Of a DNA stretch of 64,000 nucleotides, positions 33,196 to 42,840 are shown piece by piece. The position numbers and the translations under genes are program-made. Origin of the DNA: Erythrobacter sp. (GTDB lineage Bacteria > Pseudomonadota > Alphaproteobacteria > Sphingomonadales > Sphingomonadaceae); NCBI RefSeq assembly GCF_030066995.1, contig NZ_JASJAP010000003.1, forward strand, positions 264,154 to 328,153. Reading direction: 5' to 3'. The notes under the pieces are model-generated. The model saw only the letters and a list, made by a program, of their open reading frames with translations. It did no database searches and had not been told where the DNA came from. Positions within the stretch are counted from its first letter, which is position 1, and each line of letters opens with the position of its first letter.

Positions 33196-33804
33196 TCACA
33201 CGATGGTGTTGAACTTTTCAAAGTCCGGGCGCGGCGAGCGATCGAAGATGCTCTCGGGATCGCCATAGCCCACCGAACACAGGAAGTTCACGCGGTGGCG
33301 CGGCGCATCGGCAAAGAACGCCTGGTTCACCGCGTCCGCGTCAAAGCCGGACATCGGCCCGCAATCGAGACCCAGCGCGCGCGCGGCGAGGATCAGGTAG
33401 GCGCCCTGCAACGACGAATTGCGAAACGCGCCCTCCTTGCGGCCCTCTTCGTCGCCCTCGAACCAGCTCTTGGCGTCGGTATGCGGGAAGAGCCAGGGCA
33501 GTTCCTCATGAAAATCAATGTCGTATCCGACCACCGCCGTGACCGGCGCGGCCTTGATCTTGTCGCGATTGCCTTCCATCGCGCAGCCGGCGAGCCGGGC
33601 CTTTTCTTCCTCGGATTTGACCCACACTATCCGGACTGGCTGCATATTGGCCGAGGTCGGCGCCATCTTCATCAAATCCCAGATGGCGTGAAGCTGCGCG
33701 TCGGAAACCGGCTTGTCGAGCCAGCCATTATAGGTGCGCGCTTCGTTAAACAGCTGAGCGAGAGCGTCGCCGCCCAGCGCGTGATCGTGAAACTGTTGGG
33801 TCAT
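33196..33804 (-). CDS. Nitroreductase-family FMN protein (RutE/YdfJ-like)
   Basis: The 202-aa flavoprotein has APTSANMQPVRIVWV (FMN phosphate region) and LGLDCGPMSGFDADAVNQAF, the pattern of malonic semialdehyde reductase RutE and related NAD(P)H-dependent enzymes. No rut genes are nearby, so the exact substrate is open. It lies between nifU and tsaB on the same strand. Confidence 0.88.
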   Translation of the reverse strand: MTQQFHDHALGGDALAQLFNEARTYNGWLDKPVSDAQLHAIWDLMKMAPTSANMQPVRIVWVKSEEEKARLAGCAMEGNRDKIKAAPVTAVVGYDIDFHEELPWLFPHTDAKSWFEGDEEGRKEGAFRNSSLQGAYLILAARALGLDCGPMSGFDADAVNQAFFADAPRHRVNFLCSVGYGDPESIFDRSPRPDFEKFNTIV

Positions 33805-33830
33805 GGAAGTCCTTGGAGAAACGGCGAAAG

Positions 33831-34412
33831 TCAGGCGGCTCTGACTTCAACGACTTCCGGGACATAATGTTTCAGGAGACTTTCGATCCCCTGCTTGAGC
33901 GTCGCGGTGCTGGAGGGACAGCCAGAGCAGGCGCCCTGAAGGGCAAGGTAAACGACCCCGTCCTGAAAACCGCGATAGGCGATGTCACCGCCATCCCCGG
34001 CCACAGCCGGGCGAACGCGCGTTTCGAGCAATTCGTTGATGTTGGCGATGATTTCGGCGTCTTCCTGACGATCCTCGACAACCGGAGCTTCGTTGTCCGC
34101 CGGGACATGGATACCCTCCGCGCTGCCGCCGGCAAACAGCGGCGCTTCGGAGACAAAATGGTCGAGCAGGATTGCGGTGACTTCGGGCTTGAGCGCGCTC
34201 CAATCCGCGCCGGGCGCGGCGGTCACCGTCACGAAATCGGAACCGAAAAAGACGTTCACCGCCTCGCCCGTGTCGAAAATCGCTTGCGCCAGAGGGCTCG
34301 CCTCCGCCGCTTCGGGCGAGGCAAATTCGCGCGTGCCGGTCGGCATCACAGTGCGTCCGGGCAGGAACTTGAGGCTGGCTGGGTTCGGCGTCGTTTCGGT
34401 CTCGATAAACAT
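33831..34412 (-). CDS. NifU-family Fe-S scaffold protein
   Basis: The 193-aa protein starts MFIETETTPNPASLKFLPGR (Nfu N-terminal domain) and ends with the NifU domain GDGGDIAYRGFQDGVVYLAL and the cluster-binding CSGCPSS. This is the NfuA/Nfu1 type that passes [4Fe-4S] clusters to target enzymes. The ATG at 34412 gives the family start; upstream residues in the longer frame are not conserved. It is divergent from the M16 peptidase gene with a 99-base gap. Confidence 0.92.
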   Translation of the reverse strand: MFIETETTPNPASLKFLPGRTVMPTGTREFASPEAAEASPLAQAIFDTGEAVNVFFGSDFVTVTAAPGADWSALKPEVTAILLDHFVSEAPLFAGGSAEGIHVPADNEAPVVEDRQEDAEIIANINELLETRVRPAVAGDGGDIAYRGFQDGVVYLALQGACSGCPSSTATLKQGIESLLKHYVPEVVEVRAA

Positions 34413-34511
34413 ACCAGAGGATATAGGATGCCGCCTGCGAGCGGGCAAGCGATCACAATCGGTCATGTGTTCACTATCCCTTCAGCGCTTTGCGTCCTAT
34501 ATGGTCGGGTT

Positions 34512-37500
34512 ATGAATCTGCTTTATCGGGGCGCACTCGCGCTCAGCCTGATCGCCGCGCCCCTTGCGCTCGCCTTTCCCTCGCTCGCTCAGCCGACCCC
34601 GGTTACGCCGGCGATCCCGGCTGAGGAGGCGTTTCCGGTTCCTGAACCCACAGCGATTCAGGGTGAAGACGAAACGCCGTGGCTCTATCGCGGAAGCGAC
34701 GTTCCGGTCGATCGCGAGTGGCTGTTCGGCGAAATGGAAAACGGCCTGCGATACGCGGTGCGAAAGAACGGTGTTCCGCCCGGACAGGTTTCGATTCGCG
34801 TGCGGGTCGATGTCGGCAGCCTGCACGAACGCGACTTCGAGCAGGGCTACGCGCACTTGCTGGAACACCTGCTGTTTCGCGAGAGCAAGTATCTTGGCCA
34901 GGCTGAGGCGATCGCCGCTTGGCAGCGCCTGGGTGCGACCTTTGGCGCGGACGCAAACGCCGAGACGAGCCCGACGCACACCGCCTACAAGATCGACCTG
35001 CCAAATATTGACCGCGCGAAGCTGGTCGAGAGCTTCAAGTACATCTCCGGCATGATCCGTGAACCGGTGCTCAACGATTTCAACGTCAACGCCGAATTGC
35101 CGATCGTCCTCGCCGAAAAACGCGAGCGCGGAGGCGCGGGGCAACGCGTCTCCGAGCTTACACGCACGACCTTCTTTGCCGGGCAACGCCTCGCAACGCG
35201 CAGCCCTATCGGCATTCTGGAAACCCTCAACGCGGCCGACGGCGCGAAGGTCGCTGAGTTCCACCGGCGTTGGTATCGCCCCGAAAACACGGTCATCGTC
35301 GTAGCGGGCGATGAAGATCCGCGCGTTCTGGCGGGTCTGGTCGAGCAATGGTTCGGCGATTGGGAAGCGCGCGGAGAGGCTGCGATTACGCCGGACTTTG
35401 GCGATCCTCTCCCGCCCGAAGGCACGCAGAAAGCCGCGGGCACTGGCTGGCCGATCGGGCAAATGGCCGTGGCTGTCGAGCCTGACCTGCCGCGCAACCT
35501 GACCTATGCGATCATGCGTCCGTGGCGCAAAGTGGACGACACCATTGTTTATAATGAAGGGCTCCTGCTCGACGCCCTGTCGACCTCGATCATCAATCGC
35601 CGTCTCGAAGCGCGCGCGCGGTCGGGGGCCAGCTTCCTCTACGCCAGCGTCCAGCAGGATGACATTTCGCGTTCGACCGATGCGACGTTTGTCAGTTTCG
35701 CACCGTTGAGCGATGACTGGGCGGCCGCGCTCGCGGATGTGCGCAGCGTCATCGCCGATGCAATCGCCAACCCGCCCACACAGGAAGAGATCGACCGCGA
35801 AGCTGCCGAATTCGCGGTGGTGTTCGAAAATCAGGTGGAGCAGGAGAGCGTGCAGGCCGGGTCCAAGCTGGCGGATAACATCGTCAACGCGGTCGATATC
35901 CGGGAAACCGTGGCCGCGCCCAAGGTTGTGCGCGATGTGTTCGCCGGGATGAAAGACCGGCTCAACCCTACCGAAGTGCTCGAGCGAACCCGCGCGTTGT
36001 TTCAGGGCGATGTCGTGCGCTCGGTCTATGTGACGCCGCAGATGGGGGAAGCCGATGCCGACGCCTTGCGGCTGGCGCTGGCAACCGAAGTCGACATCGA
36101 TTCGTCCGCGCGCCTGGCCGCGCAGTCGATCGAGTTTGACGACCTGCCGGCAATCGGCGCGCCCGGCGCGATTGTGAGCCGCCAGCCGCTCGGGATCCTT
36201 GAGGTGGAGCAGGTCAATTACGCCAATGGCGTGCGCGCGCTGCTCTGGGCAAACGACGCAGAGCCCGGGCGGGTGACGGTCAAAGTCCGCTTTGGCGCGG
36301 GCTATCGCGCGTTCGACCAGGACAGCGCGGTCTACGCCAAGATCGGCGAAGCGGCTCTGGTCGGTTCCGGCCTCGGCGAACTTGGCCAGAACGAGATCGA
36401 CCGACTGGCAACGGGGCGCAAGCTCGGCTTTCAGTTCTCGATCGAAGACGCGGTGTTCACCTTCGAGGCGCAGACCCGCTCAAGCGATGTGGAGGACCAG
36501 CTTTACCTGTTCGCCGCCAAGCTTGGTATGCCGCGCTGGGATCCGGACCCGGTGATCCGGGCCAAAGCCGCCCTGCAACTCGCTTACAACACCTACGCGA
36601 CAAGCCCCGGCGGGGTCGTCGGGCGGGACCTGGAATATCTCGTGACCGATCGTGACCCGCGCTTTGCAACGCCCGATCCGACCGCCCTCCAGACGGTGAC
36701 GCCCGAGGCCTTTCGCGAGGTGTGGGAACCGCTCTTGAAGCAAGGCCCGATCGAGGTTCTGGTGTTTGGCGAGTTCGACAAGGAAGCGATCGTCGCCAAG
36801 CTTACTGAGACATTCGGCGCCTTGCCGCCCGCGCAGCCTGTGCCGCTCGAAATCGCAAAGCGCGAGCCGGGCTTTCCCGAAGGCGAGCCGCTGCCAACCG
36901 TACTTGAGCACCGGGGCGACGACAATCAGGCCGCAGCGGTGGTCGCTTGGGAGAGCGGCGCCGGAATGCGCTCCATCCGCGAATCGCGCCAGGTCGAGAT
37001 CCTGACCCAGATCTTCAACAACCGTCTGCTCGACGCCCTGCGCGAGGATGCAGGTGCGGCATACGCGCCGCAGGTCTATTCGAACTGGCCGACCGATATC
37101 GAAAGCGGCGGCACGATCACCGCCATCGCGCAGATCGAACCGGAAATCCTGCCGCTGTTCTTCTCCGAAGCTGACCGGATCGCGAAGGACTTGGCCACCA
37201 ATCCCCCCACCGATGACGAAATCGCGCGGGTGACCGGACCGCTTTCGCAGCGCATCCGGCGCGCCTCGACCGGCAACCTATTCTGGTTGTACAATCTTGA
37301 GGGGGCGAGCTTCGACCCGCAGCGTGTCGAGCTGTTGCGCTCTTTGCTCGCCGACTATTCGCGCACGGACCCCCGGATCATGCAGTTCCTCGCCGATCGG
37401 TATTTCGCGCGCGGCGCGCCGCTGCGCCTGGCGATCATTCCCGAGGGCCAGGAACTGGCCGAGGTCGCGCCGCTCGCGCCGCCCAAGGCCAAGGGCCCGG

Positions 37501-37547
37501 CGTCGCCGATCGGGCCGGTTCAGGGGCCCGGCGTGGCGGGGCGTTGA
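34512..37547 (+). CDS. M16-family (pitrilysin-like) periplasmic zinc peptidase
   Basis: This 1011-aa protein has a signal peptide (LYRGALALSLIAAPLALAFP), then an active N-terminal half with the inverted zinc motif HLLEH (His115, Glu118, His119) and a downstream Glu in ADANAETSPTHTAYK. An inactive second half (about 560-980) follows. Such long two-half M16 enzymes degrade peptides in the periplasm. The open frame reaches back to 33813, but that part is antisense to nifU and is not used. Confidence 0.92.
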   Translation: MNLLYRGALALSLIAAPLALAFPSLAQPTPVTPAIPAEEAFPVPEPTAIQGEDETPWLYRGSDVPVDREWLFGEMENGLRYAVRKNGVPPGQVSIRVRVDVGSLHERDFEQGYAHLLEHLLFRESKYLGQAEAIAAWQRLGATFGADANAETSPTHTAYKIDLPNIDRAKLVESFKYISGMIREPVLNDFNVNAELPIVLAEKRERGGAGQRVSELTRTTFFAGQRLATRSPIGILETLNAADGAKVAEFHRRWYRPENTVIVVAGDEDPRVLAGLVEQWFGDWEARGEAAITPDFGDPLPPEGTQKAAGTGWPIGQMAVAVEPDLPRNLTYAIMRPWRKVDDTIVYNEGLLLDALSTSIINRRLEARARSGASFLYASVQQDDISRSTDATFVSFAPLSDDWAAALADVRSVIADAIANPPTQEEIDREAAEFAVVFENQVEQESVQAGSKLADNIVNAVDIRETVAAPKVVRDVFAGMKDRLNPTEVLERTRALFQGDVVRSVYVTPQMGEADADALRLALATEVDIDSSARLAAQSIEFDDLPAIGAPGAIVSRQPLGILEVEQVNYANGVRALLWANDAEPGRVTVKVRFGAGYRAFDQDSAVYAKIGEAALVGSGLGELGQNEIDRLATGRKLGFQFSIEDAVFTFEAQTRSSDVEDQLYLFAAKLGMPRWDPDPVIRAKAALQLAYNTYATSPGGVVGRDLEYLVTDRDPRFATPDPTALQTVTPEAFREVWEPLLKQGPIEVLVFGEFDKEAIVAKLTETFGALPPAQPVPLEIAKREPGFPEGEPLPTVLEHRGDDNQAAAVVAWESGAGMRSIRESRQVEILTQIFNNRLLDALREDAGAAYAPQVYSNWPTDIESGGTITAIAQIEPEILPLFFSEADRIAKDLATNPPTDDEIARVTGPLSQRIRRASTGNLFWLYNLEGASFDPQRVELLRSLLADYSRTDPRIMQFLADRYFARGAPLRLAIIPEGQELAEVAPLAPPKAKGPASPIGPVQGPGVAGR

Positions 37548-37730
37548 CGCGCGTGGTCATCGACGGAAGCGATTGCTGTGCGCGCGAAACATAATTGTCG
37601 CAAATGCACGCAGCCCTTTACAAATGTAACGGGACGCGTGTAGCGGCGCTCTCCATCTCGGGCGGTGCATTTGATAAGGCCTGGCCCGACTTTGTGACCC
37701 CATTGATCAGACAAAGACCGATTTATTCCT

Positions 37731-39104
37731 ATGGCTCGCACTTGGAACCCGGACAGCTGGACCCGCTTTGAAGCAAAGCACCTCCCACATTACGAGGACG
37801 CGGCCGAACTGGCCGACGCGGAGGCGACGCTGGAGGCCTATCCCCCGCTCGTCTTTGCTGGCGAGGCGCGCGCGCTGAAGGCCGATCTCGCCGAGGTCGC
37901 CGAGGGGCGCGCCTTCCTGCTGCAGGGCGGCGATTGCGCCGAGAGCTTTGCCGAGTTCCATCCCAACAACATTCGCGACACCTTCCGTGTGCTGCTGCAA
38001 ATGGCGGTCGTCATGACCTTTGCCAGCAAGCGCCCGGTGGTGAAGGTCGGACGCATGGCGGGACAGTTTGCCAAGCCGCGCTCCTCGCCCACGGAAAGCA
38101 AGGGCGATGTGACGCTCCCAAGCTATTTCGGCGACAACATCAACGGTATCGAATTCGATCCGGTTGAGCGCCGCAACGATCCGGGGCGCATGGTGCGCGC
38201 CTATTCGCAGGCGGCGGCGACGCTCAATCTGCTGCGCGCCTTTGCCGGCGGGGGCTACGCGAACCTGCGGCAGGTCCACCAGTGGACGCTCGATTTCATG
38301 GGCCGTACGCCGTGGACCGAGAAGTTTTCGGAGACCGCGGACCGGATCGGCGAGGCGCTCGATTTCATGGAAGCGTGCGGGATCGACCCGGCGACGGTGC
38401 CACAATTGCAGGGCACCAGTTTCTACACCAGTCACGAAGGGCTGTTGCTGCCCTACGAACAGGCGCTCACCCGCCGCGATTCGCTCACGGGCAGCTGGTA
38501 CGCCACCTCGGCGCACATGCTGTGGATCGGCGACCGCACGCGCTTCCAAGGCAGCGCTCACGTCGAATTCGCGCGCGGCATCGGCAATCCGCTGGGCATG
38601 AAATGCGGTCCGAGCCTTGAGCCCGACGCGCTTCTGACGCTGCTGGACGAGTTGAACCCGTCGCGTGAGCCGGGCCGCATCACGCTGATCAGCCGCTACG
38701 GGCACGACAAGGTGGAGGAGGGCCTGCCCAAGCTGGTGCGCGCGGTGAAGCGCGAAGGGCACCCGGTCGTGTGGAGCTGCGATCCGATGCACGGCAACGT
38801 CATCAAATCGGAAAGCGGCTACAAGACGCGCCCGTTTGATCGCATCCTGACCGAGGTGAAGGGCTTCTTCGCGGTTCACCGCGCCGAAGGCACTCATCCG
38901 GGGGGCATCCATATCGAGATGACCGGACAGGACGTGACCGAATGTGTCGGCGGCGCGGTGGCGATCACCGATGACGCGCTGGGCGATCGCTATCACACGC
39001 ATTGCGATCCGCGGCTGAACGCCGAACAGTCGCTCGAGCTTGCGTTCCTGATCGCCGAGATGCTTAACGATGCGGCGAGCGAGCGACAGGCCGACGCGGC
39101 CTGA
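37731..39104 (+). CDS. Class II 3-deoxy-7-phosphoheptulonate synthase
   Basis: This 457-aa plant/actinobacterial-type DAHP synthase catalyses the first step of the shikimate pathway from PEP and erythrose-4-phosphate. Seen are [11 protein letters not shown], the [18 protein letters not shown] loop, WSCDPMHGN with a metal-binding His, and [18 protein letters not shown]. Length and motifs are complete. It is a single gene preceded by a 183-base gap and followed by a GC-rich hairpin. Confidence 0.95.
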   Translation: MARTWNPDSWTRFEAKHLPHYEDAAELADAEATLEAYPPLVFAGEARALKADLAEVAEGRAFLLQGGDCAESFAEFHPNNIRDTFRVLLQMAVVMTFASKRPVVKVGRMAGQFAKPRSSPTESKGDVTLPSYFGDNINGIEFDPVERRNDPGRMVRAYSQAAATLNLLRAFAGGGYANLRQVHQWTLDFMGRTPWTEKFSETADRIGEALDFMEACGIDPATVPQLQGTSFYTSHEGLLLPYEQALTRRDSLTGSWYATSAHMLWIGDRTRFQGSAHVEFARGIGNPLGMKCGPSLEPDALLTLLDELNPSREPGRITLISRYGHDKVEEGLPKLVRAVKREGHPVVWSCDPMHGNVIKSESGYKTRPFDRILTEVKGFFAVHRAEGTHPGGIHIEMTGQDVTECVGGAVAITDDALGDRYHTHCDPRLNAEQSLELAFLIAEMLNDAASERQADAA

Positions 39105-39120
39105 AAGCCCTGGTTCCGCG

Positions 39121-39157
39121 CGCCCCTCGGGGCGAAAAGCTAGGTAAACAAACCTAG
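39121..39157. promoter_or_regulatory. Hairpin and inverted repeat after DAHP synthase
   Basis: CGCCCC-TC-GGGGCG (39121-39134) is a short perfect hairpin 17 bases after the DAHP synthase stop and may end its transcript, though no T run follows. CTAGGT-AAACAA-ACCTAG (39140-39157) is a perfect inverted repeat 47 bases before the GGDEF gene and could be an operator. Confidence 0.35.
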
Positions 39158-39203
39158 GACGGCTTGCGGCTCTTTGACGGGTTGTGGCGCTACGCCGAAA
39201 GGC

Positions 39204-40367
39204 ATGGCGACCATCTCTGCCTGTGTACTTGGCGCGATTCCCGGCGATCCGCACGTCGTCGCTACGCTGGCGCTTGGCGCGCTGGGGCTGGCGGACGCCC
39301 CTTTGGCGCTGGGCGTCGCGGTCGGGACAGAAACGCTCCTTTTGCTCGTCGCTCTCATGATCGCGGTGGCGTTGGTGTCTCTTGGCACGGTCGTCGCCGT
39401 CCGGCGCGAGGCGCGCGACGCGGCCCGGCTCGCTCGCCAGCGCGCGCGGGCCATGAACGAGCTGCTGCGCACCGTGCGCATGGCCGAGAACATGGCCGAT
39501 CTGGGGGTATGGCAATACGATCCCGTAACGGGCGAGCAGCAATGGTCCGACGGGATGCGACAATTGTTCGGCGTCGACCACACGGACGAGTTTGTCGCCG
39601 GGGACGCCGAGACGCTGCTCTACGCCAACGACATCGATCTGATCTCGCAGGTCTCGCAGCGCGCTAACGAGCGCACGCCCTTCACCTTGCGCTACGAAAT
39701 TCATGGCTATGACGGTGTTCCACGTTCAATCTGTGTGCAGGCGTGCAACCTGTTCGGGGAAGGCGGCGTTGTCGTGAGGATCGTGGCGGTGGTGCGCGAT
39801 GTCACCGACCAGATAAGCCGCGAGCGGCAGCTTGAGGATTCGCGTATGGCCGCCATTCGCGAGGCGCGGCGCGCGCGCGAGCTGGCTGACACCGATCCGC
39901 TGACCGGCCTTGCCAACCGCAGGCGGGTGATGGCCGAACTCGATCGCCTCATCATCGAAGCGCGCCAGGAGCGTAAGCCGCTGGTCCTGATCGTGTTCGA
40001 TATCGACCGCTTCAAACAGGTCAACGACACTCATGGCCATCTGGAGGGCGACAAGGTGCTCAGACGCGTGGCGCAGATCAGCCAGGACCATGTGCGTGAT
40101 CTCGACCTTGTGGGCCGGGTGGGCGGCGAAGAGTTTGTATGGGTCGTCCCGCAGGTCAGCCAGTTTCAGGCCGAGCCGATGGCGCAGCGCCTGCGCGAAG
40201 CGGTGGAGAACGGAAGCGGGGTCGGGGCGGTGCCTCATGTGACGATCAGCGTCGGCCTTGCCGAACTGCAGGACGGCGACACCTCGCTCACCCTGTTTTC
40301 GCGCGCGGACAACGCGCTCTACGCCGCGAAGAAGGGCGGGCGAAACACCGTCAAGCTCGCCGCCTGA
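39204..40367 (+). CDS. Diguanylate cyclase with membrane anchor and PAS domain
   Basis: This 387-aa protein has a hydrophobic N-terminus with one or two helices (to about residue 60, including TLLLLVALMIAVALVSLGTV), a PAS-like sensor (about 85-205, MADLGVWQYDPVTGEQQWSD) and a GGDEF domain whose signature is GGEEF (307-311). Gly-Gly-Glu-Glu-Phe is the active form, so it should make cyclic di-GMP. An RxxD inhibitory site (RDLD, 298-301) is at the right distance. The ATG at 39204 is chosen over a TTG at 39174. Confidence 0.9.
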   Translation: MATISACVLGAIPGDPHVVATLALGALGLADAPLALGVAVGTETLLLLVALMIAVALVSLGTVVAVRREARDAARLARQRARAMNELLRTVRMAENMADLGVWQYDPVTGEQQWSDGMRQLFGVDHTDEFVAGDAETLLYANDIDLISQVSQRANERTPFTLRYEIHGYDGVPRSICVQACNLFGEGGVVVRIVAVVRDVTDQISRERQLEDSRMAAIREARRARELADTDPLTGLANRRRVMAELDRLIIEARQERKPLVLIVFDIDRFKQVNDTHGHLEGDKVLRRVAQISQDHVRDLDLVGRVGGEEFVWVVPQVSQFQAEPMAQRLREAVENGSGVGAVPHVTISVGLAELQDGDTSLTLFSRADNALYAAKKGGRNTVKLAA

Positions 40368-40517
40368 ACCATCGCCAGGCTTGCCTGTCAGTCGCGTTTG
40401 ACATCGGCTTGCGACAAGCTGGCCTGAAATAAAGCTCTGACACGCCTTTCTTTTGTCACGGTGATGGGCCATGCCGCACGCTCGCTTCTGATGGGAGCGC
40501 AAATGCGAGGATGGCCG

Positions 40518-41813
40518 ATGAGCAAAACCGCGAGCAAACGCCCCGATCCCGGGATCGCAGGATCGCCTGGCGAACCGGGCCTTGCGCGCCGCTTTGCCGC
40601 CACGCGCGCTCTGAGCGAGGCGCTTGTCGCGCCGCTCAGCGAAGCGGATGCGTGCCTTCAGTCGATGGAGGATGCCTCGCCCGCCAAGTGGCATCTGGCG
40701 CACACGACGTGGTTTTGGGAGACCTTTCTGCTGCGCGATCGCCGGGCCGGATACCGTCTGTTCGATGATCGCTATCCCTATCTCTTCAATTCCTATTACG
40801 AGGCCGAGGGCGCGCGCCACGCGCGATGCGCGCGCGGGCTGCTGTCGCGCCCGAGCCTTGTCGAGATCCTCGAATGGCGCGCGGTGGTCGATCGGGCGAT
40901 GGAGGACATGTTGGACGATCCCGCGCTCTCGCTGCTCATCGAGCTGGGTATCGCACACGAGCAGCAGCACATTGAGTTGCTGCTGACCGACATAAAGCAC
41001 GCTCTGTTCCAGAACCCGCTTGGCCCGCAGATGTGGGAGAGCGCGCCGGGCCCGTGCGCGGGAGGGGCGTGCGCAGGGGGCGCCGAAATGGGTTGGCACG
41101 CGCACCCCGGCGGTGTGGCGCGCATCGGCCATGACGGTGAGGGCTTTGCCTTCGACAATGAAGGCCCCGCGCATCGCGTCCTGTTGGAGCCCTTTACGCT
41201 TGCCGACGGTCTAATCACCAACGCCGAGTGGGACCAGTTCATCGCCGATGGTGGCTATCGCACGGCGAGCCTGTGGCTGGCCGATGGCTGGGCCTGGGTG
41301 AACGAGAACGCGATCACCGCGCCGCTCTATTGGCGAGGGGCCGAGCGCTTTACGCACACCGGCTGGCGCGAGCGCGATCCGAACGCGCCGGTGACGCATA
41401 TCTCGCAATTCGAAGCGGACGCGTTTGCAGGCTGGGCCGGAGCCCGGCTGCCTACCGAATTCGAATGGGAGGCGATCGCGCGCGGACAGGACGCCGAGGG
41501 CACGCCCGCCGCGCACGATGCGAACGCGGGCAACCAGCTCGACCGCGCTACGCCGCCGGACCCGCGCGGCGGCGGTGATCTGTTCGGCGACGTCTGGCAA
41601 TTCACTTCGTCCGCCTATCTGCCCTATCCGCGCTTTCGCGTCGCCGAGGGCGCGGTCGGCGAATATAACGGCAAGTTCATGAGCGGGCAGAGCGTGCTGA
41701 AGGGCGCGAGCTGCGCGAGCGTGCGCGGCCACTCGCGGGCCTCTTATCGTAACTTCTTCTACCCCCATCAGCGCTGGCAATTCACTGGCCTGCGCCTTGC
41801 CAAGGATCTCTAA
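40518..41813 (+). CDS. egtB: Ergothioneine biosynthesis protein EgtB
   Basis: This 431-aa non-haem iron sulfoxide synthase joins a thiol to hercynine. The N-terminal DinB-like domain has WHLAH (His59, His62) and the iron-binding HX3HXE (His147, His151, Glu153) in AHEQQHIELLL. The C-terminal formylglycine-generating-like domain has LPTEFEWEAIA and SYRNFFYPHQRWQFTGLRLA. The ATG at 40518 follows GCGAGGATGG. It lies 3 bases before egtD; EgtA, EgtC and a PLP lyase are not present here. Confidence 0.93.
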   Translation: MSKTASKRPDPGIAGSPGEPGLARRFAATRALSEALVAPLSEADACLQSMEDASPAKWHLAHTTWFWETFLLRDRRAGYRLFDDRYPYLFNSYYEAEGARHARCARGLLSRPSLVEILEWRAVVDRAMEDMLDDPALSLLIELGIAHEQQHIELLLTDIKHALFQNPLGPQMWESAPGPCAGGACAGGAEMGWHAHPGGVARIGHDGEGFAFDNEGPAHRVLLEPFTLADGLITNAEWDQFIADGGYRTASLWLADGWAWVNENAITAPLYWRGAERFTHTGWRERDPNAPVTHISQFEADAFAGWAGARLPTEFEWEAIARGQDAEGTPAAHDANAGNQLDRATPPDPRGGGDLFGDVWQFTSSAYLPYPRFRVAEGAVGEYNGKFMSGQSVLKGASCASVRGHSRASYRNFFYPHQRWQFTGLRLAKDL

Positions 41814-41816
41814 GCC

Positions 41817-42803
41817 ATGCCCCAGGAACGCGGCCTAGCGCTGGTTGAACGCGACGCAGACGGGATCGACACGGCCTTTCGCGCCGATGTGCTCGACGGC
41901 CTGTCGCAGCCGCAAAAGGCGATTCCGGCTCGCTGGCTGTACGATGACGCGGGTTCGCAATTGTTCGAAGAAATCACCAAGCTGCCCGAATACTACCCGA
42001 CCCGCGCGGAAACCGAGATCCTGAAAGCGCGCGGGCGTGAATTCGCAAAGCGGATCGGCACAGGCCGCGCGGTGATCGAGTTTGGCTCGGGCTCTTCGGT
42101 CAAGACGCCGCTGCTGCTTGAGGCGATCGACCCCGCCGCCTACGTCCCGCTCGACATTTCGGGCGATTTCCTGCGCGCCTCGGCCCGCGAATTGGGCGCC
42201 AAGTTTCCCGGCCTTCCCGTGCACCCGGTCGAAGCGGATTTCATGCGCCGCGTCGAATTGCCCAAGGCCGTGGAAGACCTGCCCAAACTCGGCTTCTTTC
42301 CAGGCTCGACCATCGGCAACATGGTGGCCCCGAGCGCGGTGGATTTGCTGCGCACCATGCGCGCGACCTTGGGTGAGGGCGCCAAGCTGTTGATCGGGAT
42401 GGACCTTATCAAGAACAAGGACACGCTGATCGCGGCCTATGACGATGAGGCGGGCGTCACGGCGCGCTTCAACCTCAATCTCGTCCACCGTATAAACCGG
42501 CAGCTGAAAGGCGATATTCCCGTCGACGCGCTGAAGCACGAGGCGCGCTGGAACGACGAGCACGCCCGGATCGAGATGCATCTGGTCGCGACGCGCGCGA
42601 TGGTGTTCACGGTGGCGGGCAAGGGCTTTGCGATGGCCAAGGGCGAGAGCTTTCACACCGAGAACAGCCACAAGTTCAGCCGTCGCACCTCTTACATGGC
42701 GCTGCTGGCGGGCGGGTGGGAACCCGAGGCGCGCTGGCTCGACAGCGAAGAGCGTTTCTCGCTGCTGCTTGCCGAGGCGAGACCGCCGCGCATGGCGCCC
42801 TGA
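41817..42803 (+). CDS. egtD: L-histidine N(alpha)-methyltransferase EgtD
   Basis: The 328-aa SAM-dependent enzyme trimethylates histidine to hercynine, the first step of ergothioneine synthesis. Seen are LFEEITKLPEYYPTRAETEI, the SAM site IEFGSGSSVKTPLLL, FFPGSTIGN and the histidine-binding region near SHKFSRRTS. It starts 3 bases after egtB, so the pair is one transcript. Confidence 0.94.
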   Translation: MPQERGLALVERDADGIDTAFRADVLDGLSQPQKAIPARWLYDDAGSQLFEEITKLPEYYPTRAETEILKARGREFAKRIGTGRAVIEFGSGSSVKTPLLLEAIDPAAYVPLDISGDFLRASARELGAKFPGLPVHPVEADFMRRVELPKAVEDLPKLGFFPGSTIGNMVAPSAVDLLRTMRATLGEGAKLLIGMDLIKNKDTLIAAYDDEAGVTARFNLNLVHRINRQLKGDIPVDALKHEARWNDEHARIEMHLVATRAMVFTVAGKGFAMAKGESFHTENSHKFSRRTSYMALLAGGWEPEARWLDSEERFSLLLAEARPPRMAP

Positions 42804-42840
42804 AACGAAACCGGGTGGGAAGTGGGGCGTTGAGCCTTCC

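Noticed and set aside
33813..34511. N-terminal extension of the M16 peptidase frame by 233 residues
   Set aside because: It is antisense to the NifU-family gene and would put the signal peptide in the middle of the protein.
37707..39704. A 665-codon minus-strand frame opposite DAHP synthase and the GGDEF gene
   Set aside because: Composition is Arg/His/Ala-rich shadow, no domain is seen, and both opposite genes are clear.
39726..41174. A 482-codon minus-strand frame opposite the GGDEF gene and egtB
   Set aside because: No motif or ribosome site; it overlaps two well-supported genes.
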